From Lachnospiraceae bacterium (GTDB lineage: Bacteria; Bacillota; Clostridia; Lachnospirales; Lachnospiraceae): 64,000 nt of DNA. The DNA lies in the NCBI GenBank assembly GCA_017517305.1, contig JAFWZV010000001.1, positions 62,001 to 126,000 of the forward strand. Direction: 5' to 3'. The notes beneath the pieces are model-generated. The model was given only the letters and a program-made list of their open reading frames with translations, was not told the DNA's origin and searched no databases. The translations under genes and the position numbers were made by a program. Positions 1 to 8,818 of the stretch are shown piece by piece (the stretch's first letter is position 1; every line of letters starts with the position of its first letter).

Positions 1-1
1 T

Positions 2-373
2 GTTTGGTTAACTCCATTCCTTCCATTTATCAATGATACAGAGGAAAATCTTAGAGGGTTAATGAATTACTGTATTGAAGCAGGAGTTTATGGTATAATG
101 AACTTTGGAATAGGACTTACTCTTCGTGAGGGTAATAGGGAATATTTCTATAGTCAGTTAGATATGCTTTTTCCGGGGATGAAGGAAAGGTATATTGAAA
201 CCTATGGCGATTCCTATGAGGTGACAAGTCCTAATAATGATAAGCTTATGAAAATCTTTACAAATCTGTGTGAAGAGCATAATATTGTATATGACAAGGA
301 AGAATTACACAGATATATGAGAGAGTATAAGAATAAACAAATTGGAACTCAGATAAGTTTATTTGATTTGTAA
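2..373 (+). CDS. SPL-family radical SAM protein, C-terminal part (gene starts before the window)
   Basis: The reading frame is open from the first bases and runs without a stop into the first internal ATG at 62, so this is the 3' end of a longer gene and not a 103-residue gene. The visible 123 residues match the conserved C-terminal end of spore-photoproduct-lyase-like radical SAM proteins: a PFINDTEEN segment, then GIMNFGIGLTLREGNREYFY, LFPGMKERY and YGDSYEV. The radical SAM CxxxCxxC motif would lie upstream and is not visible, so the substrate cannot be judged. It ends 16 nt before the next gene, which has its own AGGAGG site. Confidence 0.8.
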   Translation, partial: VWLTPFLPFINDTEENLRGLMNYCIEAGVYGIMNFGIGLTLREGNREYFYSQLDMLFPGMKERYIETYGDSYEVTSPNNDKLMKIFTNLCEEHNIVYDKEELHRYMREYKNKQIGTQISLFDL

Positions 374-389
374 ATAAGGAGGAAAGAAT

Positions 390-1367
390 ATGAATTGTCC
401 AGTGTGTGGAACAGATTTAAATGGTAATCAGTTTTGCCCAAATTGTGGGGCAAATATGTCGGCCTTTGAGGGAGTGTCACAGGATAAGGTGATTGTTAAT
501 CAGACACCGGCACAGCAGATGGCAGCAGGGGATGATAGTGTAACCCAGTTGATTCCAGAGAATTATATGAATTCTACAGGAGATGATACAGTAACTCAGC
601 TTATACCTGAAAATTATATGAGTGCTCAGGGAGATGATACTGCAACTGTAATGCTTGATCCAAATCAGGTACAGCAGTACACACCTAATCAGCAACCAAC
701 CTTTGCTCAGACCCCAAGTATGAATCAGGCGACACCGGCTTACGGTTATCAGCCCATTCAACCACAGTTTAATCAGGCTAATTACCAGTCGGGTAGTGGG
801 CAGTCCCAAAGCTTTGGTGTGGTTAAAGCTGTGCCAGTAGCTAGTAAGATAGTTAGCTTATCAAGCTTGATAATTATTGTTGCATTGCTTGTATCCTGCA
901 TAGTGCTTATTACAAAGCCACTGTTTTATATTACTCAGTCCTATGCAGGAGGAGTATTCTCAAAGGAAGAAATAGAAGAAGCAGTAATTAGCCAGGATGA
1001 GGATGACTATGAAGAAGCAAATCAGGCAGCACAGATTTTTGTAGCAATTATAATAGTGTTAGTAATTATAGCTGCGCTTAATGCTTGGTCCTGCTACTTG
1101 CGAATCAGTAAAGGTTGTGTAAAAAGTCCTGTTAATAAAGCAGTTGGAAACTTTGTGTTTTGTTTTTTTGGTGTAGCTGTATTCATAATATTTAAGTCTA
1201 TGATTGATGAGGTTGTTAAAGATGGAATCTATTATGGCTCATATACACCTGATGAGGCAGCTATGTTTAATGTGTACAGCCTAGTGTTTGTTTTAGGTTT
1301 AATAAGTTGTTTAGTTAATATTGTAAATATTATTACATCCGCTACAGCTAAGAATGCCGTAAGATAA
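390..1367 (+). CDS. Zinc-ribbon membrane protein with tandem 17-residue repeats
   Basis: This is a 325-residue protein. Residues 3-19 hold two CPxCG-type knuckles (CPVCG and CPNCG) that form a short zinc ribbon. Residues 47-97 hold two near-identical 17-residue units (GDD-S/T-VTQLIPENYM) and a decayed third. A Gln/Asn/Pro-rich linker follows, then about four hydrophobic segments between residue 150 and the C-terminus. The layout (cytoplasmic ribbon, disordered linker, membrane domain) is common among uncharacterised Firmicutes membrane proteins. AGGAGG at 377-382 fixes the start. It heads a run of small membrane genes before malic enzyme. The function is unknown. Confidence 0.75.
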   Translation: MNCPVCGTDLNGNQFCPNCGANMSAFEGVSQDKVIVNQTPAQQMAAGDDSVTQLIPENYMNSTGDDTVTQLIPENYMSAQGDDTATVMLDPNQVQQYTPNQQPTFAQTPSMNQATPAYGYQPIQPQFNQANYQSGSGQSQSFGVVKAVPVASKIVSLSSLIIIVALLVSCIVLITKPLFYITQSYAGGVFSKEEIEEAVISQDEDDYEEANQAAQIFVAIIIVLVIIAALNAWSCYLRISKGCVKSPVNKAVGNFVFCFFGVAVFIIFKSMIDEVVKDGIYYGSYTPDEAAMFNVYSLVFVLGLISCLVNIVNIITSATAKNAVR

Positions 1368-1391
1368 TTAAAGGGGAAAGGATACATAATT

Positions 1392-2087
1392 ATGGGAAAG
1401 TCAAAGGCGCAGAGAAAGCAGGAAAAGAAAGCTTCTATGCAGGATAATAAAAAGGTACAAGAGCAGGTAGAACCAAAAAAGCAGGAACAAAAACCAGAGG
1501 AGAAAAAACCAGAGGTTAAAGCACCAGAGAAAAAGTCTGTAGGTCCAGAACAGGTTAAGCTTACAATGTATACTTTGATATATATGGTGGTTACCTTTAT
1601 ATCTGGTTGTGTGACAGTTGTGGCCATGGTGGTATATGCAAAACCAATAATCAATGTGCTAAAGGTTACGGTTGGTTCAACTATCAATGATTACTCTTAT
1701 GAAGCAGTTGAACAGGTGCTGTTTGAGGATTATCCGGATATGCCGATTTACGGTTTATATCTTGGAATAGCTTTACTGGTAGCTGCCAGTGCAGTTGTTA
1801 CAGTAATTGGTCTTATCCGTGCAGTGGATGAGTATAATAAGCCAGGTATTGTTACAACAATTCTTGGATTTGTGTTTGCGGTGGGTGCATTTGCTTTATT
1901 TATCTACGCAAATGATTATACAATTGAAAAGATTAGATTGTTGGCAATACCAGAGAATCCACAATTTGGTATATACAAATTATATTTTCCATTCCTAATA
2001 GCAAATATAGTTGGTATGCTTTGCAATATTATCTCAACTATAATTGGATTGGCTAGATGGAAGAAGACTGGAAAGACAAGTAAGTAA
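1392..2087 (+). CDS. Four-TM membrane protein with charged Lys/Glu/Pro-rich N-terminus
   Basis: The first 55 residues of this 231-residue protein are almost entirely Lys, Glu, Gln and Pro (KKPEVKAPEKK-like), so they are probably disordered or coiled and cytoplasmic. Four hydrophobic segments follow, at roughly residues 58-83, 117-142, 150-172 and 192-222. I do not recognise a family. It lies 24 nt after the zinc-ribbon membrane protein and 16 nt before a small coiled protein, so the three probably form one transcript. Its similar size and topology to the membrane half of the upstream gene suggest a related envelope role, but this is inference. Confidence 0.65.
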   Translation: MGKSKAQRKQEKKASMQDNKKVQEQVEPKKQEQKPEEKKPEVKAPEKKSVGPEQVKLTMYTLIYMVVTFISGCVTVVAMVVYAKPIINVLKVTVGSTINDYSYEAVEQVLFEDYPDMPIYGLYLGIALLVAASAVVTVIGLIRAVDEYNKPGIVTTILGFVFAVGAFALFIYANDYTIEKIRLLAIPENPQFGIYKLYFPFLIANIVGMLCNIISTIIGLARWKKTGKTSK

Positions 2088-2103
2088 GAAAGGGGAAAAA
2101 GTT

Positions 2104-2370
2104 ATGGATTTTAAGCAGTTTATGAAGAATGTTAAGAATGAGGCATCTGATGCAGTTGAGGTTACAAAGATTAAAGCTAAGATTTCTAAGGAGAAGACAA
2201 ATGTAAAGGATACCTTCGAGGAAATCGGTAAGCTAATGTATGAGACATACCGCAAGAGTGGTGTAATGCCAGAGGAATACAAGGAGCAGCTTACTAAGGT
2301 TGACCAGGCTAGAGCAAAGATTAATGAGTACAATGCTGAGATTGATAAGGTAAAAATGAGCGACAACTAG
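2104..2370 (+). CDS. Small charged helical protein
   Basis: This is an 88-residue soluble protein rich in Lys, Glu and Ala, predicted to be almost all helix or coiled coil. It has no membrane segment or cysteine. The ATG at 2104 follows GAAAGGGGAAAAAG. A longer in-frame version starting at 2044 would overlap the upstream gene and lacks a better site. Similar short proteins often accompany zinc-ribbon membrane proteins in clostridia, but no function can be assigned. It ends 17 nt before malic enzyme. Confidence 0.65.
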   Translation: MDFKQFMKNVKNEASDAVEVTKIKAKISKEKTNVKDTFEEIGKLMYETYRKSGVMPEEYKEQLTKVDQARAKINEYNAEIDKVKMSDN

Positions 2371-2387
2371 AAACGAGGATATTAAGA

Positions 2388-3557
2388 ATGGACTACAATG
2401 AGCTTAGCTTAAAGATGCATGAGGAGGGACCTGGAAAGCTTCAGGTAAACTCCAGAGTTAAGGTAAAAACCAGAGATGACTTAAGTACAGCATACACACC
2501 AGGTGTAGCAGAACCATGTAGAAAAATCAGAGACAATAAGCAGGATGTTTATAAATATACCTGCAAGGCTAATACTGTTGCAGTTGTGTCTGATGGAACA
2601 GCGGTTTTAGGCTTAGGAGATATTGGACCAGAGGCTGCAATTCCAGTTATGGAGGGAAAGGCAATTTTGTTCAAGGAATTTGCAGGAGTTGATGCATTTC
2701 CAATATGTCTTGATACTAAGGATGTGGATGAAATTGTTGAGACGGTAAAGAGAATTGCACCAGTATTCGGTGGAATTAATTTAGAGGATATATCAGCTCC
2801 AAGATGCTTTGAGATAGAGAGAAGACTTAAGGAAGAGCTTGATATCCCTGTGTTTCATGATGATCAGCATGGTACAGCTATAGTTGTGTCAGCCGGATTA
2901 CTCAATGCGGCTAAGCTTGTAGGTAAGAGCTTTGATAATATTAATGTTGTGATTAATGGTGCAGGTTCTGCAGGAATATCCATATGCAAGCTACTTATGG
3001 AGCTTGGTGTGGGAAATGTAGTACTTGTAGACAAAAATGGTGCCCTTTGTCCTGGAGAGGAGTGGATGAATCCAGCTCAAAGAGAGATGGCATTAGTGAC
3101 CAATAAGAATAAAGAGAGAGGTCCATTGGTTGAGATTATCAAGGGTAAGGATGTTTTTATTGGTGTGTCAGCGCCAGGAGTGGTAACTGCAGACATGGTG
3201 GCATCTATGGCGAAGGATTCCATAGTTTTTGCTATGGCTAACCCAACTCCAGAGATAATGCCAGAGGAAGCCAAGAAGGGAAATGTGCGAGTTATGGCTA
3301 CAGGTCGTTCCGATTACCCTAACCAGATTAACAACGTATTAGTTTTCCCAGGAATATTTAGAGGTGCTTTGGATGTTAGAGCCACTGCAATAACTGATAC
3401 TATGAAGGTGGCAGCAGCTAAGGCTATTGCATCAATTGTATCAGAGGAAGAATTAAGTGAAGAATATATTATACCGGGAGCATTTGATGAAAGAGTTGCT
3501 ATGGCTGTGGCAAAGGCTGTGTCAGATGAGGCTATTAGATTAGGTATAACAAAATAG
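2388..3557 (+). CDS. NAD(P)-dependent malic enzyme
   Basis: This 389-residue enzyme would decarboxylate malate to pyruvate and CO2 with reduction of NAD(P)+, linking the C4 acid pool to pyruvate. The short bacterial malic enzyme form is clear: AYTPGVAEPCRKI near residue 36 (catalytic Tyr region), ISAPRCFEIE and HDDQHGTA in the centre, a Rossmann motif GAGSAGISICKLL near residue 192, and the FAMANPTPEIMPEEA and NNVLVFPGIFRGALD blocks near the C-terminus. The length fits the single-domain family without the phosphotransacetylase extension. The ATG follows ACGAGGATATTAAGA. A hairpin lies directly downstream. Confidence 0.93.
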   Translation: MDYNELSLKMHEEGPGKLQVNSRVKVKTRDDLSTAYTPGVAEPCRKIRDNKQDVYKYTCKANTVAVVSDGTAVLGLGDIGPEAAIPVMEGKAILFKEFAGVDAFPICLDTKDVDEIVETVKRIAPVFGGINLEDISAPRCFEIERRLKEELDIPVFHDDQHGTAIVVSAGLLNAAKLVGKSFDNINVVINGAGSAGISICKLLMELGVGNVVLVDKNGALCPGEEWMNPAQREMALVTNKNKERGPLVEIIKGKDVFIGVSAPGVVTADMVASMAKDSIVFAMANPTPEIMPEEAKKGNVRVMATGRSDYPNQINNVLVFPGIFRGALDVRATAITDTMKVAAAKAIASIVSEEELSEEYIIPGAFDERVAMAVAKAVSDEAIRLGITK

Positions 3558-3570
3558 TTATGTAAACTTG

Positions 3571-3591
3571 CGCCAGAGATGTTCTCTGGCG
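3571..3591 (+). terminator. Stem-loop after malic enzyme
   Basis: A perfect 9-bp inverted repeat with a 3-nt loop (arms 3571-3579 and 3583-3591) sits 14 nt after the stop codon. It has no clear U-tract, so it may protect the 3' end or terminate weakly. Confidence 0.45.
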
Positions 3592-3646
3592 TAACTGCTA
3601 TAATTAGATATATTTTAATTAATAAACCATAGAATGGGGGTTAAGC

Positions 3647-4573
3647 ATGAAAGAGAAACTAGATGCTGTAAAGAATGAAGTTAACAAGGTGGTAAAGGGC
3701 AAGGAATATGTTGTGGAAAAGGTTTTGGCAGCAATGATTGCCGGAGGACATATTCTCATGGAGGATATTCCAGGAGTGGGTAAGACAACCTTGGCTACTA
3801 CATTTGCCAAAAGTATGTCTTTGAATTACAAGAGAGTACAGTTTACGCCGGATGTACTTCCTAGTGATATATTGGGATTTTCTATGTACAATTCCGCAAC
3901 TAAGGAGTTTGAATATAAGGAGGGTGCTGTATTTTGTAATCTGTTTTTAGCGGATGAGATTAATAGAACCTCTCCTAAGACTCAGTCTGCGCTTCTAGAG
4001 GTAATGGAAGAAAACACTGCTACAGTTGATGGTGTAACTAGAAAGCTTCCAGATCCATTTATAGTAATTGCTACAGAGAATCCATATGGTTCATCAGGAA
4101 CTCAGATGCTTCCTGAATCTCAGCTGGATAGATTTATGGTTTGTCTGTCTATGGGATATCCATCCCACCAGGATGCGATAAAAATTTTACAGGGTAATGC
4201 CCTAAGACCTATTGATAATGTCCAGGGAATTCTTACAATGGAGGATTTAAGGGAGCTTAGAGAAAAGACTAATAATATATTTGTGAAGCCAGAAATATAT
4301 GATTACATTGTAACTATTGTAGAAAAAACTAGAGAGCTTGATATTTTTTCGGCTGGTGCAAGTCCAAGAGGTACTATAGCACTTCTTAGAATGGCTAAGG
4401 CTATGGCTATATTAGAGGGAAGAAGCTTTGTGACAGCAGAGGACGTTCAGAAGGTTACTAAGGATACTTTAGGTCATAGAGTTAAGCTAAGTGCGAGAGC
4501 GAAGGCGCAGGGTATTAATATTCCGACAGCTATGAATCAACTATTGACTCAGGTACAACCACCAAGGAATTAA
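3647..4573 (+). CDS. MoxR-family AAA+ ATPase
   Basis: This 308-residue AAA+ ATPase is of the MoxR type, a chaperone-like family usually encoded beside DUF58 proteins. Visible motifs are Walker A GVGKTT near residue 44, Walker B LADEINRTSPKTQSALLE near 102-119, sensor 1 ATENP near 143, and a C-terminal lid region with SPRG. The gene begins at ATG after GGGGG and overlaps the next gene at its stop codon. The three-gene set MoxR, DUF58 and transglutaminase-like membrane protein is a recurrent operon. Its biochemical role is not firmly established; assembly or activation of the membrane partner is the usual proposal. Confidence 0.92.
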   Translation: MKEKLDAVKNEVNKVVKGKEYVVEKVLAAMIAGGHILMEDIPGVGKTTLATTFAKSMSLNYKRVQFTPDVLPSDILGFSMYNSATKEFEYKEGAVFCNLFLADEINRTSPKTQSALLEVMEENTATVDGVTRKLPDPFIVIATENPYGSSGTQMLPESQLDRFMVCLSMGYPSHQDAIKILQGNALRPIDNVQGILTMEDLRELREKTNNIFVKPEIYDYIVTIVEKTRELDIFSAGASPRGTIALLRMAKAMAILEGRSFVTAEDVQKVTKDTLGHRVKLSARAKAQGINIPTAMNQLLTQVQPPRN

Positions 4574-5634
4574 TGTTAATTGGAGATATAATGGAGAATT
4601 TATTCAGAGCAGTAGGATATATTATACTACTGGCGATTAATATAATTGCATATTGGTTTTTACATAGTCATTTTCATTTTATTGTACTGGTTATAATGAT
4701 TTCGGCACCCATATTTTCACTCCTTATGGCGCTACAGCTTAGAAAGCATATACAGTCTAAGGTAGTTAGCAATTGCCTTAAGGGAGAATATGGAATGCAA
4801 AACCAGGAAAGCTTCTTTTTGGTTAAGCTGATTAATAAGACTTTGTGGGCATCCTTGGATGTTAAGCTTACTTTGGAGGTGCAAAATGAATTCTTTGGCA
4901 CTAAGGGAGATTTGGTGTTTTCTGTTCCTATTTATAGCAAAAAAGGATATGAACTTCAGATTCCTATTGTACCAGAGCTGCCGGGAAGACTTTCTGTGAC
5001 TTTAAAGGAGATAAAGATAAAGGATTTAATGGGCTTTTTCTTCTTGAAAAAGAAGATGGAGGAGAAGGGTGAATTGGTGGTTATGCCAGAGCCAATAAAT
5101 CAGGAAATAAGTGATAAGACTTACTATGAGACTGGTATGCTTGAAAGCGAGGAAAGCTCTAAGAAGGGTAATGATTTCTCGGATGTGCAGGAGATAAGAG
5201 AATACATTCCTGGAGATAAGCTTATGAGCATACATTGGAAGCTGTCTGCCAAAAGAGATATTCTTATGGTTAAGGATAGGGTTAGTATGTCTGATAAGCA
5301 ATTGGTGGTATTGCCAGAGCTTTGCAATGCAAATATGTACCAGTTAAATTCTATATTGACAACTACTTATTCTTTGATAAGCACCCTTGTTAAAGACAAG
5401 CTTAATGTGCGACTGATGTATTGGAGTAAGAATCGATTTGAGTATGAGGATATAAGAATAGATTATGTAGAGGCTCTTAATGAAGCTTTCGGAAAAATGT
5501 TTTATGAGGAATGTTATCAGGATATGGGAGAAGCAGCTAGTCATATGCCTTTAGTCCATCCTGAGATGAAATCCTACCTTCATATTAGTGCTGATGGAGG
5601 CAGGGTGAATGTGGTTGTAAGGGAGAACGCTTAG
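4573..5634 (+). CDS. DUF58 domain membrane protein
   Basis: This protein of about 350 residues has two hydrophobic N-terminal segments (roughly residues 12-55) followed by a soluble domain. The DUF58 signature REYIPGDKLMSIHWKLSAKRDILMV lies near residues 208-233; the family is related to von Willebrand A folds. The ATG at 4573 overlaps the MoxR stop. A second in-frame ATG at 4591 has GGAG nine bases upstream and may be the real start. The gene ends overlapping the GTG of the transglutaminase gene by one base, so the three are translationally coupled. Confidence 0.9.
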   Translation: MLIGDIMENLFRAVGYIILLAINIIAYWFLHSHFHFIVLVIMISAPIFSLLMALQLRKHIQSKVVSNCLKGEYGMQNQESFFLVKLINKTLWASLDVKLTLEVQNEFFGTKGDLVFSVPIYSKKGYELQIPIVPELPGRLSVTLKEIKIKDLMGFFFLKKKMEEKGELVVMPEPINQEISDKTYYETGMLESEESSKKGNDFSDVQEIREYIPGDKLMSIHWKLSAKRDILMVKDRVSMSDKQLVVLPELCNANMYQLNSILTTTYSLISTLVKDKLNVRLMYWSKNRFEYEDIRIDYVEALNEAFGKMFYEECYQDMGEAASHMPLVHPEMKSYLHISADGGRVNVVVRENA

Positions 5635-7982
5635 TGGCTAAAAATAGTGACAAGAATACAATTAAAGATATAGAGCTATGTCAGGGCATAAGACTTAGTA
5701 AGAGCACATTTGAAGCTAAGGAAAATCGTTTGCTTACCCTTCTTGTTAAGGGTGTTGTAGTATACCTTTTGTCTATGGGCAGTATTGGATTTTATTTGTC
5801 TGCATTTTCTATAGAGTATAATACTTTTGTGTGTCATGTGGTTGTACTTTTAATGGCTCTTGCGTCAGCTATGCTATATTACCGTTTACTTACGGAGAAT
5901 GTAGGATATCTTATAGTGCTGGCATTGTTTTGTGTGTTGGTATATAAATTTAGAACTTATATTAACAGTGGATTCTATGCCATAGTAAATATTACAACAG
6001 ATGGCGCTGCACAGTATTTTAATATTGATATACAAAGGATTTATGCAGAGCAAATTGAGAATAGATATGTAACTATAACATTTGCAGTGCTATTTATAGG
6101 AGTTGTACTGGATATATTTTTGAATGTATATATATCTAGAAGAATGCAATATGTTACGGTTATTTTCTGTATAATGGGGCTTAATATGGTGCCATTATAT
6201 CTGGTGTTTGAGCCGGATGGAATATACTCCATAATGGTGTTAGGTGGAATTGCATTGGCTTATGTATTTAGATCTGGAAAGCACTACAGTCCACAGGTAT
6301 CCATCAAAAGGGATGATATTAAATATAAGGAAAAAGCTAGAAAACGGAAGAAGAATAAGCCTGTTGAAATATCCTATGTGTATGATGCTAAGGCAATGGT
6401 CAATGCAGGTATTATAGCCCTTGCCTTTGTTGTGGCTTTAGTTCCGGTGGTGAGTGCATTTAAGCCTAAGGATTCATTTAATGTGGGATATCAGGGTAAT
6501 AAATATAAACAGCTTACCATGGCAGCGGTGAGTACTATACTTATGGATGGTCTTACTGGTTTCTTTAGGATGTCAAGAGATGTGGGAGGTCTAGAAAGTG
6601 GAAAACTAGGTCAGGTATCCACTATAAGACTTGATTATCAAACTGACCTTGTGGTGCAGCTTACACCTTATACTCTGGATAGAATATATTTTAAAGGATT
6701 TACTGGAGTTCAGTATAATCCATATGCAAATTCATGGACAAGCATAAAGAATATAAATGGCATCAATGAACAAGAGATATCAGCGGAGGCACAGGCCCTT
6801 AAGGATGAATACTTGGAGGGTTATGAATATTCTGCTCAAGCCATAATCAGAGTAAATAATGTTGAGGATGATGTGATTTATAAACCTTATTATTGCTATT
6901 CATATGAGGAAAATAGACAATTCTTGGATATGCTAATATATCCTAGATTTGAGGAAAGTAAGGTCCTTGTTAATGAAGAATATTATGAAGGTGCACCATA
7001 TTCGGCTGCAGACCTTTATGTTCCTCCAGAGAATATTGAGGCAGTTGAGAGCTTTATAAACCAACTAGATGATCCTCTTAACAATAAGCAGGTGATTCAG
7101 CAGGTTATAGATTATTACCAAGAGAATTACCCTTATACAATTCAACCAGGGAAAACTCCTTATAGGCAGGATTTTGTAAATGATTTCCTTATGGAGAAGA
7201 AAAAGGGATATTGTTCTCATTATGCATCTGCAGCAGTGTTAATATTTAGATATATGGGAATTCCAGCAAGATATGTGGAAGGATATGCAATTGATCTGGA
7301 ACAAATATATAATGCGGAGTTGGTTGAAGGCGCGGAGTACAAGGATTACTACGATGGATATTCCCAGCTAGGTGAGACAGCTCTTATTAGTGTAAATGTT
7401 ACGGATGCAGATGCTCATGCCTGGGTAGAGGTGTACGATCCGGTTAAAGGCTGGTATCCTTTAGAGGTTACTCCATATTCTACAACTACGGAAGAGGAAC
7501 AAGATGACTTTTGGAGTATGTTTGCTGATATGATGGATGACACCGGTAATACAGGTGACGGAGTGGTGGATAACGCTTTAGGAGGCGGTGCAGTTATCAA
7601 CAAGGTGGTGAAAAACACAGTTTATATCTTGGCATTCATATTGTTGCTTGGATTGACAATTATTGTGCTAATTAAGACTTATGTGTGGCTTAGATATATG
7701 CTGATGATTTCTAGGGCGAACCTTAATGATAAGCTTATATATAAATATCAACAGTTTTGTAAGACAAAAAAGAAGAAGGACAAAAGCTTCATAGAAAAAA
7801 TAAATTATAGGCAACAGTTAGAGTATCTAACTGAAAATATTGCCAAAGAGGATTCGGTGGAAGACATAGAAAAATCCCGAGAGAAGACTATTGCAATCTT
7901 AGAGAAAGCTGGCTTCTCCCAGGATATAATATCTCAGGATGAATACGATTATGTAATTAACTGGTGCAAGGAAAATGCATAG
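5634..7982 (+). CDS. Transglutaminase-like membrane protein (TgpA type)
   Basis: This 782-residue protein starts at GTG inside the preceding stop codon (TAGTG). It has about six N-terminal membrane segments, a long extracytoplasmic domain, one further membrane segment near residues 662-685, and a charged cytoplasmic tail. The transglutaminase-like core has Cys527 in KKGYCSHYASAAV and His595 in DADAHAWVEVYD, followed by GWYPLEVTP in which Glu stands at the usual third-residue position. The fold suggests a cysteine protease or transamidase acting outside the membrane. With MoxR and DUF58 it forms a complete three-gene operon. The substrate is unknown. Confidence 0.9.
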   Translation: MAKNSDKNTIKDIELCQGIRLSKSTFEAKENRLLTLLVKGVVVYLLSMGSIGFYLSAFSIEYNTFVCHVVVLLMALASAMLYYRLLTENVGYLIVLALFCVLVYKFRTYINSGFYAIVNITTDGAAQYFNIDIQRIYAEQIENRYVTITFAVLFIGVVLDIFLNVYISRRMQYVTVIFCIMGLNMVPLYLVFEPDGIYSIMVLGGIALAYVFRSGKHYSPQVSIKRDDIKYKEKARKRKKNKPVEISYVYDAKAMVNAGIIALAFVVALVPVVSAFKPKDSFNVGYQGNKYKQLTMAAVSTILMDGLTGFFRMSRDVGGLESGKLGQVSTIRLDYQTDLVVQLTPYTLDRIYFKGFTGVQYNPYANSWTSIKNINGINEQEISAEAQALKDEYLEGYEYSAQAIIRVNNVEDDVIYKPYYCYSYEENRQFLDMLIYPRFEESKVLVNEEYYEGAPYSAADLYVPPENIEAVESFINQLDDPLNNKQVIQQVIDYYQENYPYTIQPGKTPYRQDFVNDFLMEKKKGYCSHYASAAVLIFRYMGIPARYVEGYAIDLEQIYNAELVEGAEYKDYYDGYSQLGETALISVNVTDADAHAWVEVYDPVKGWYPLEVTPYSTTTEEEQDDFWSMFADMMDDTGNTGDGVVDNALGGGAVINKVVKNTVYILAFILLLGLTIIVLIKTYVWLRYMLMISRANLNDKLIYKYQQFCKTKKKKDKSFIEKINYRQQLEYLTENIAKEDSVEDIEKSREKTIAILEKAGFSQDIISQDEYDYVINWCKENA

Positions 7983-7993
7983 TTAAGTGAAAT

Positions 7994-8818
7994 CTAAGGA
8001 TTATTGCTACATGGGAGAATGCCTATTCCATAGATATCTTCACTTGAATACTGATACACATAATAGCTTTCTAGCTGTCCATCAGATGAAATTAGGTCAA
8101 GTATGTATATTTGATCAAAGTTCACATTAGAGAAATCAGTCTCGGGATATACAGAATTTATAACTGTATTCTCCGGGGCTTTTTTCTTTTCCAGTAATTG
8201 AATGTCTTCATCTGAAAATATTGATTTGACGGAAACACTGCTATAGGCTGATATGATTTGGCTAGGCTTGTAGTTAGTATCTGTGGTGTAGGCTCCTACA
8301 ATAACTCCTTTCTCGGTCATATAAACAGTGTGGGTTACAGAGTTATCAAACTTTGTGAAGCTAATTACCCATAGGTAGGCACTGTAGGTATTAAATAGGT
8401 TATCCGTATAGCAATATAGCTTTGCATCCCAAGAACACCAATTGTTATAGTTAGCTGCTGAAGCGTATGGGAAAACACCAATGTTATAGAATGGGTTAAG
8501 GCATCTTCTTGCCATATCTACAGCTTCATTTTCTGTAAGGAAGCCTTGGTCTGTGGAACATTCCACTCCAGTACTTTCCCATACTCCGGATATAAGCTTA
8601 ACTTGCTCTAGGGAAGTTAGGTTGCTAGAGGTATTTCTTGCCATAGCATTTCCGGATTCCACATAGTAGCTTTCAGGTGCAACATATATATGGTTGGTGC
8701 TACTGGCACGTCTATTTTTCAGTAGAAGGTCTGGTATGAAAAAGCTGGCTGTAACGGCAGTGATACAAAGCAAAAGCATACCTAGTACCAGTTTGTTAAT
8801 TCCTTTTTTCTTATTCAT
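7994..8818 (-). CDS. Exported accessory protein of a two-component system
   Basis: This 274-residue protein has an N-terminal membrane anchor (about residues 10-30) and an otherwise soluble extracytoplasmic domain. There is no lipobox. I do not recognise the family. The position is informative: it is the third gene after a response regulator and a sensor kinase, and its ATG lies inside the end of the kinase gene (8-nt overlap, GGAGGAGG upstream). That places it as a possible signal-modulating partner of the kinase, analogous in arrangement to the YycH/YycI proteins of the WalK system, though no sequence similarity is claimed. Confidence 0.7.
   Translation of the reverse strand: MNKKKGINKLVLGMLLLCITAVTASFFIPDLLLKNRRASSTNHIYVAPESYYVESGNAMARNTSSNLTSLEQVKLISGVWESTGVECSTDQGFLTENEAVDMARRCLNPFYNIGVFPYASAANYNNWCSWDAKLYCYTDNLFNTYSAYLWVISFTKFDNSVTHTVYMTEKGVIVGAYTTDTNYKPSQIISAYSSVSVKSIFSDEDIQLLEKKKAPENTVINSVYPETDFSNVNFDQIYILDLISSDGQLESYYVYQYSSEDIYGIGILPCSNNP

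Noticed and set aside
62-373. A complete 103-residue gene starting at ATG 62
   Set aside because: The same frame is open from base 2 and continues the SPL-type domain, so it is the 3' end of a gene that begins before the window.
477-809. Minus-strand ORF opposite the zinc-ribbon protein
   Set aside because: It is a shadow of the repetitive coding region on the plus strand and has no ribosome binding site.
1232-1687. Minus-strand 151-residue ORF
   Set aside because: It spans two plus-strand genes and arises from their Lys/Glu-rich codons.
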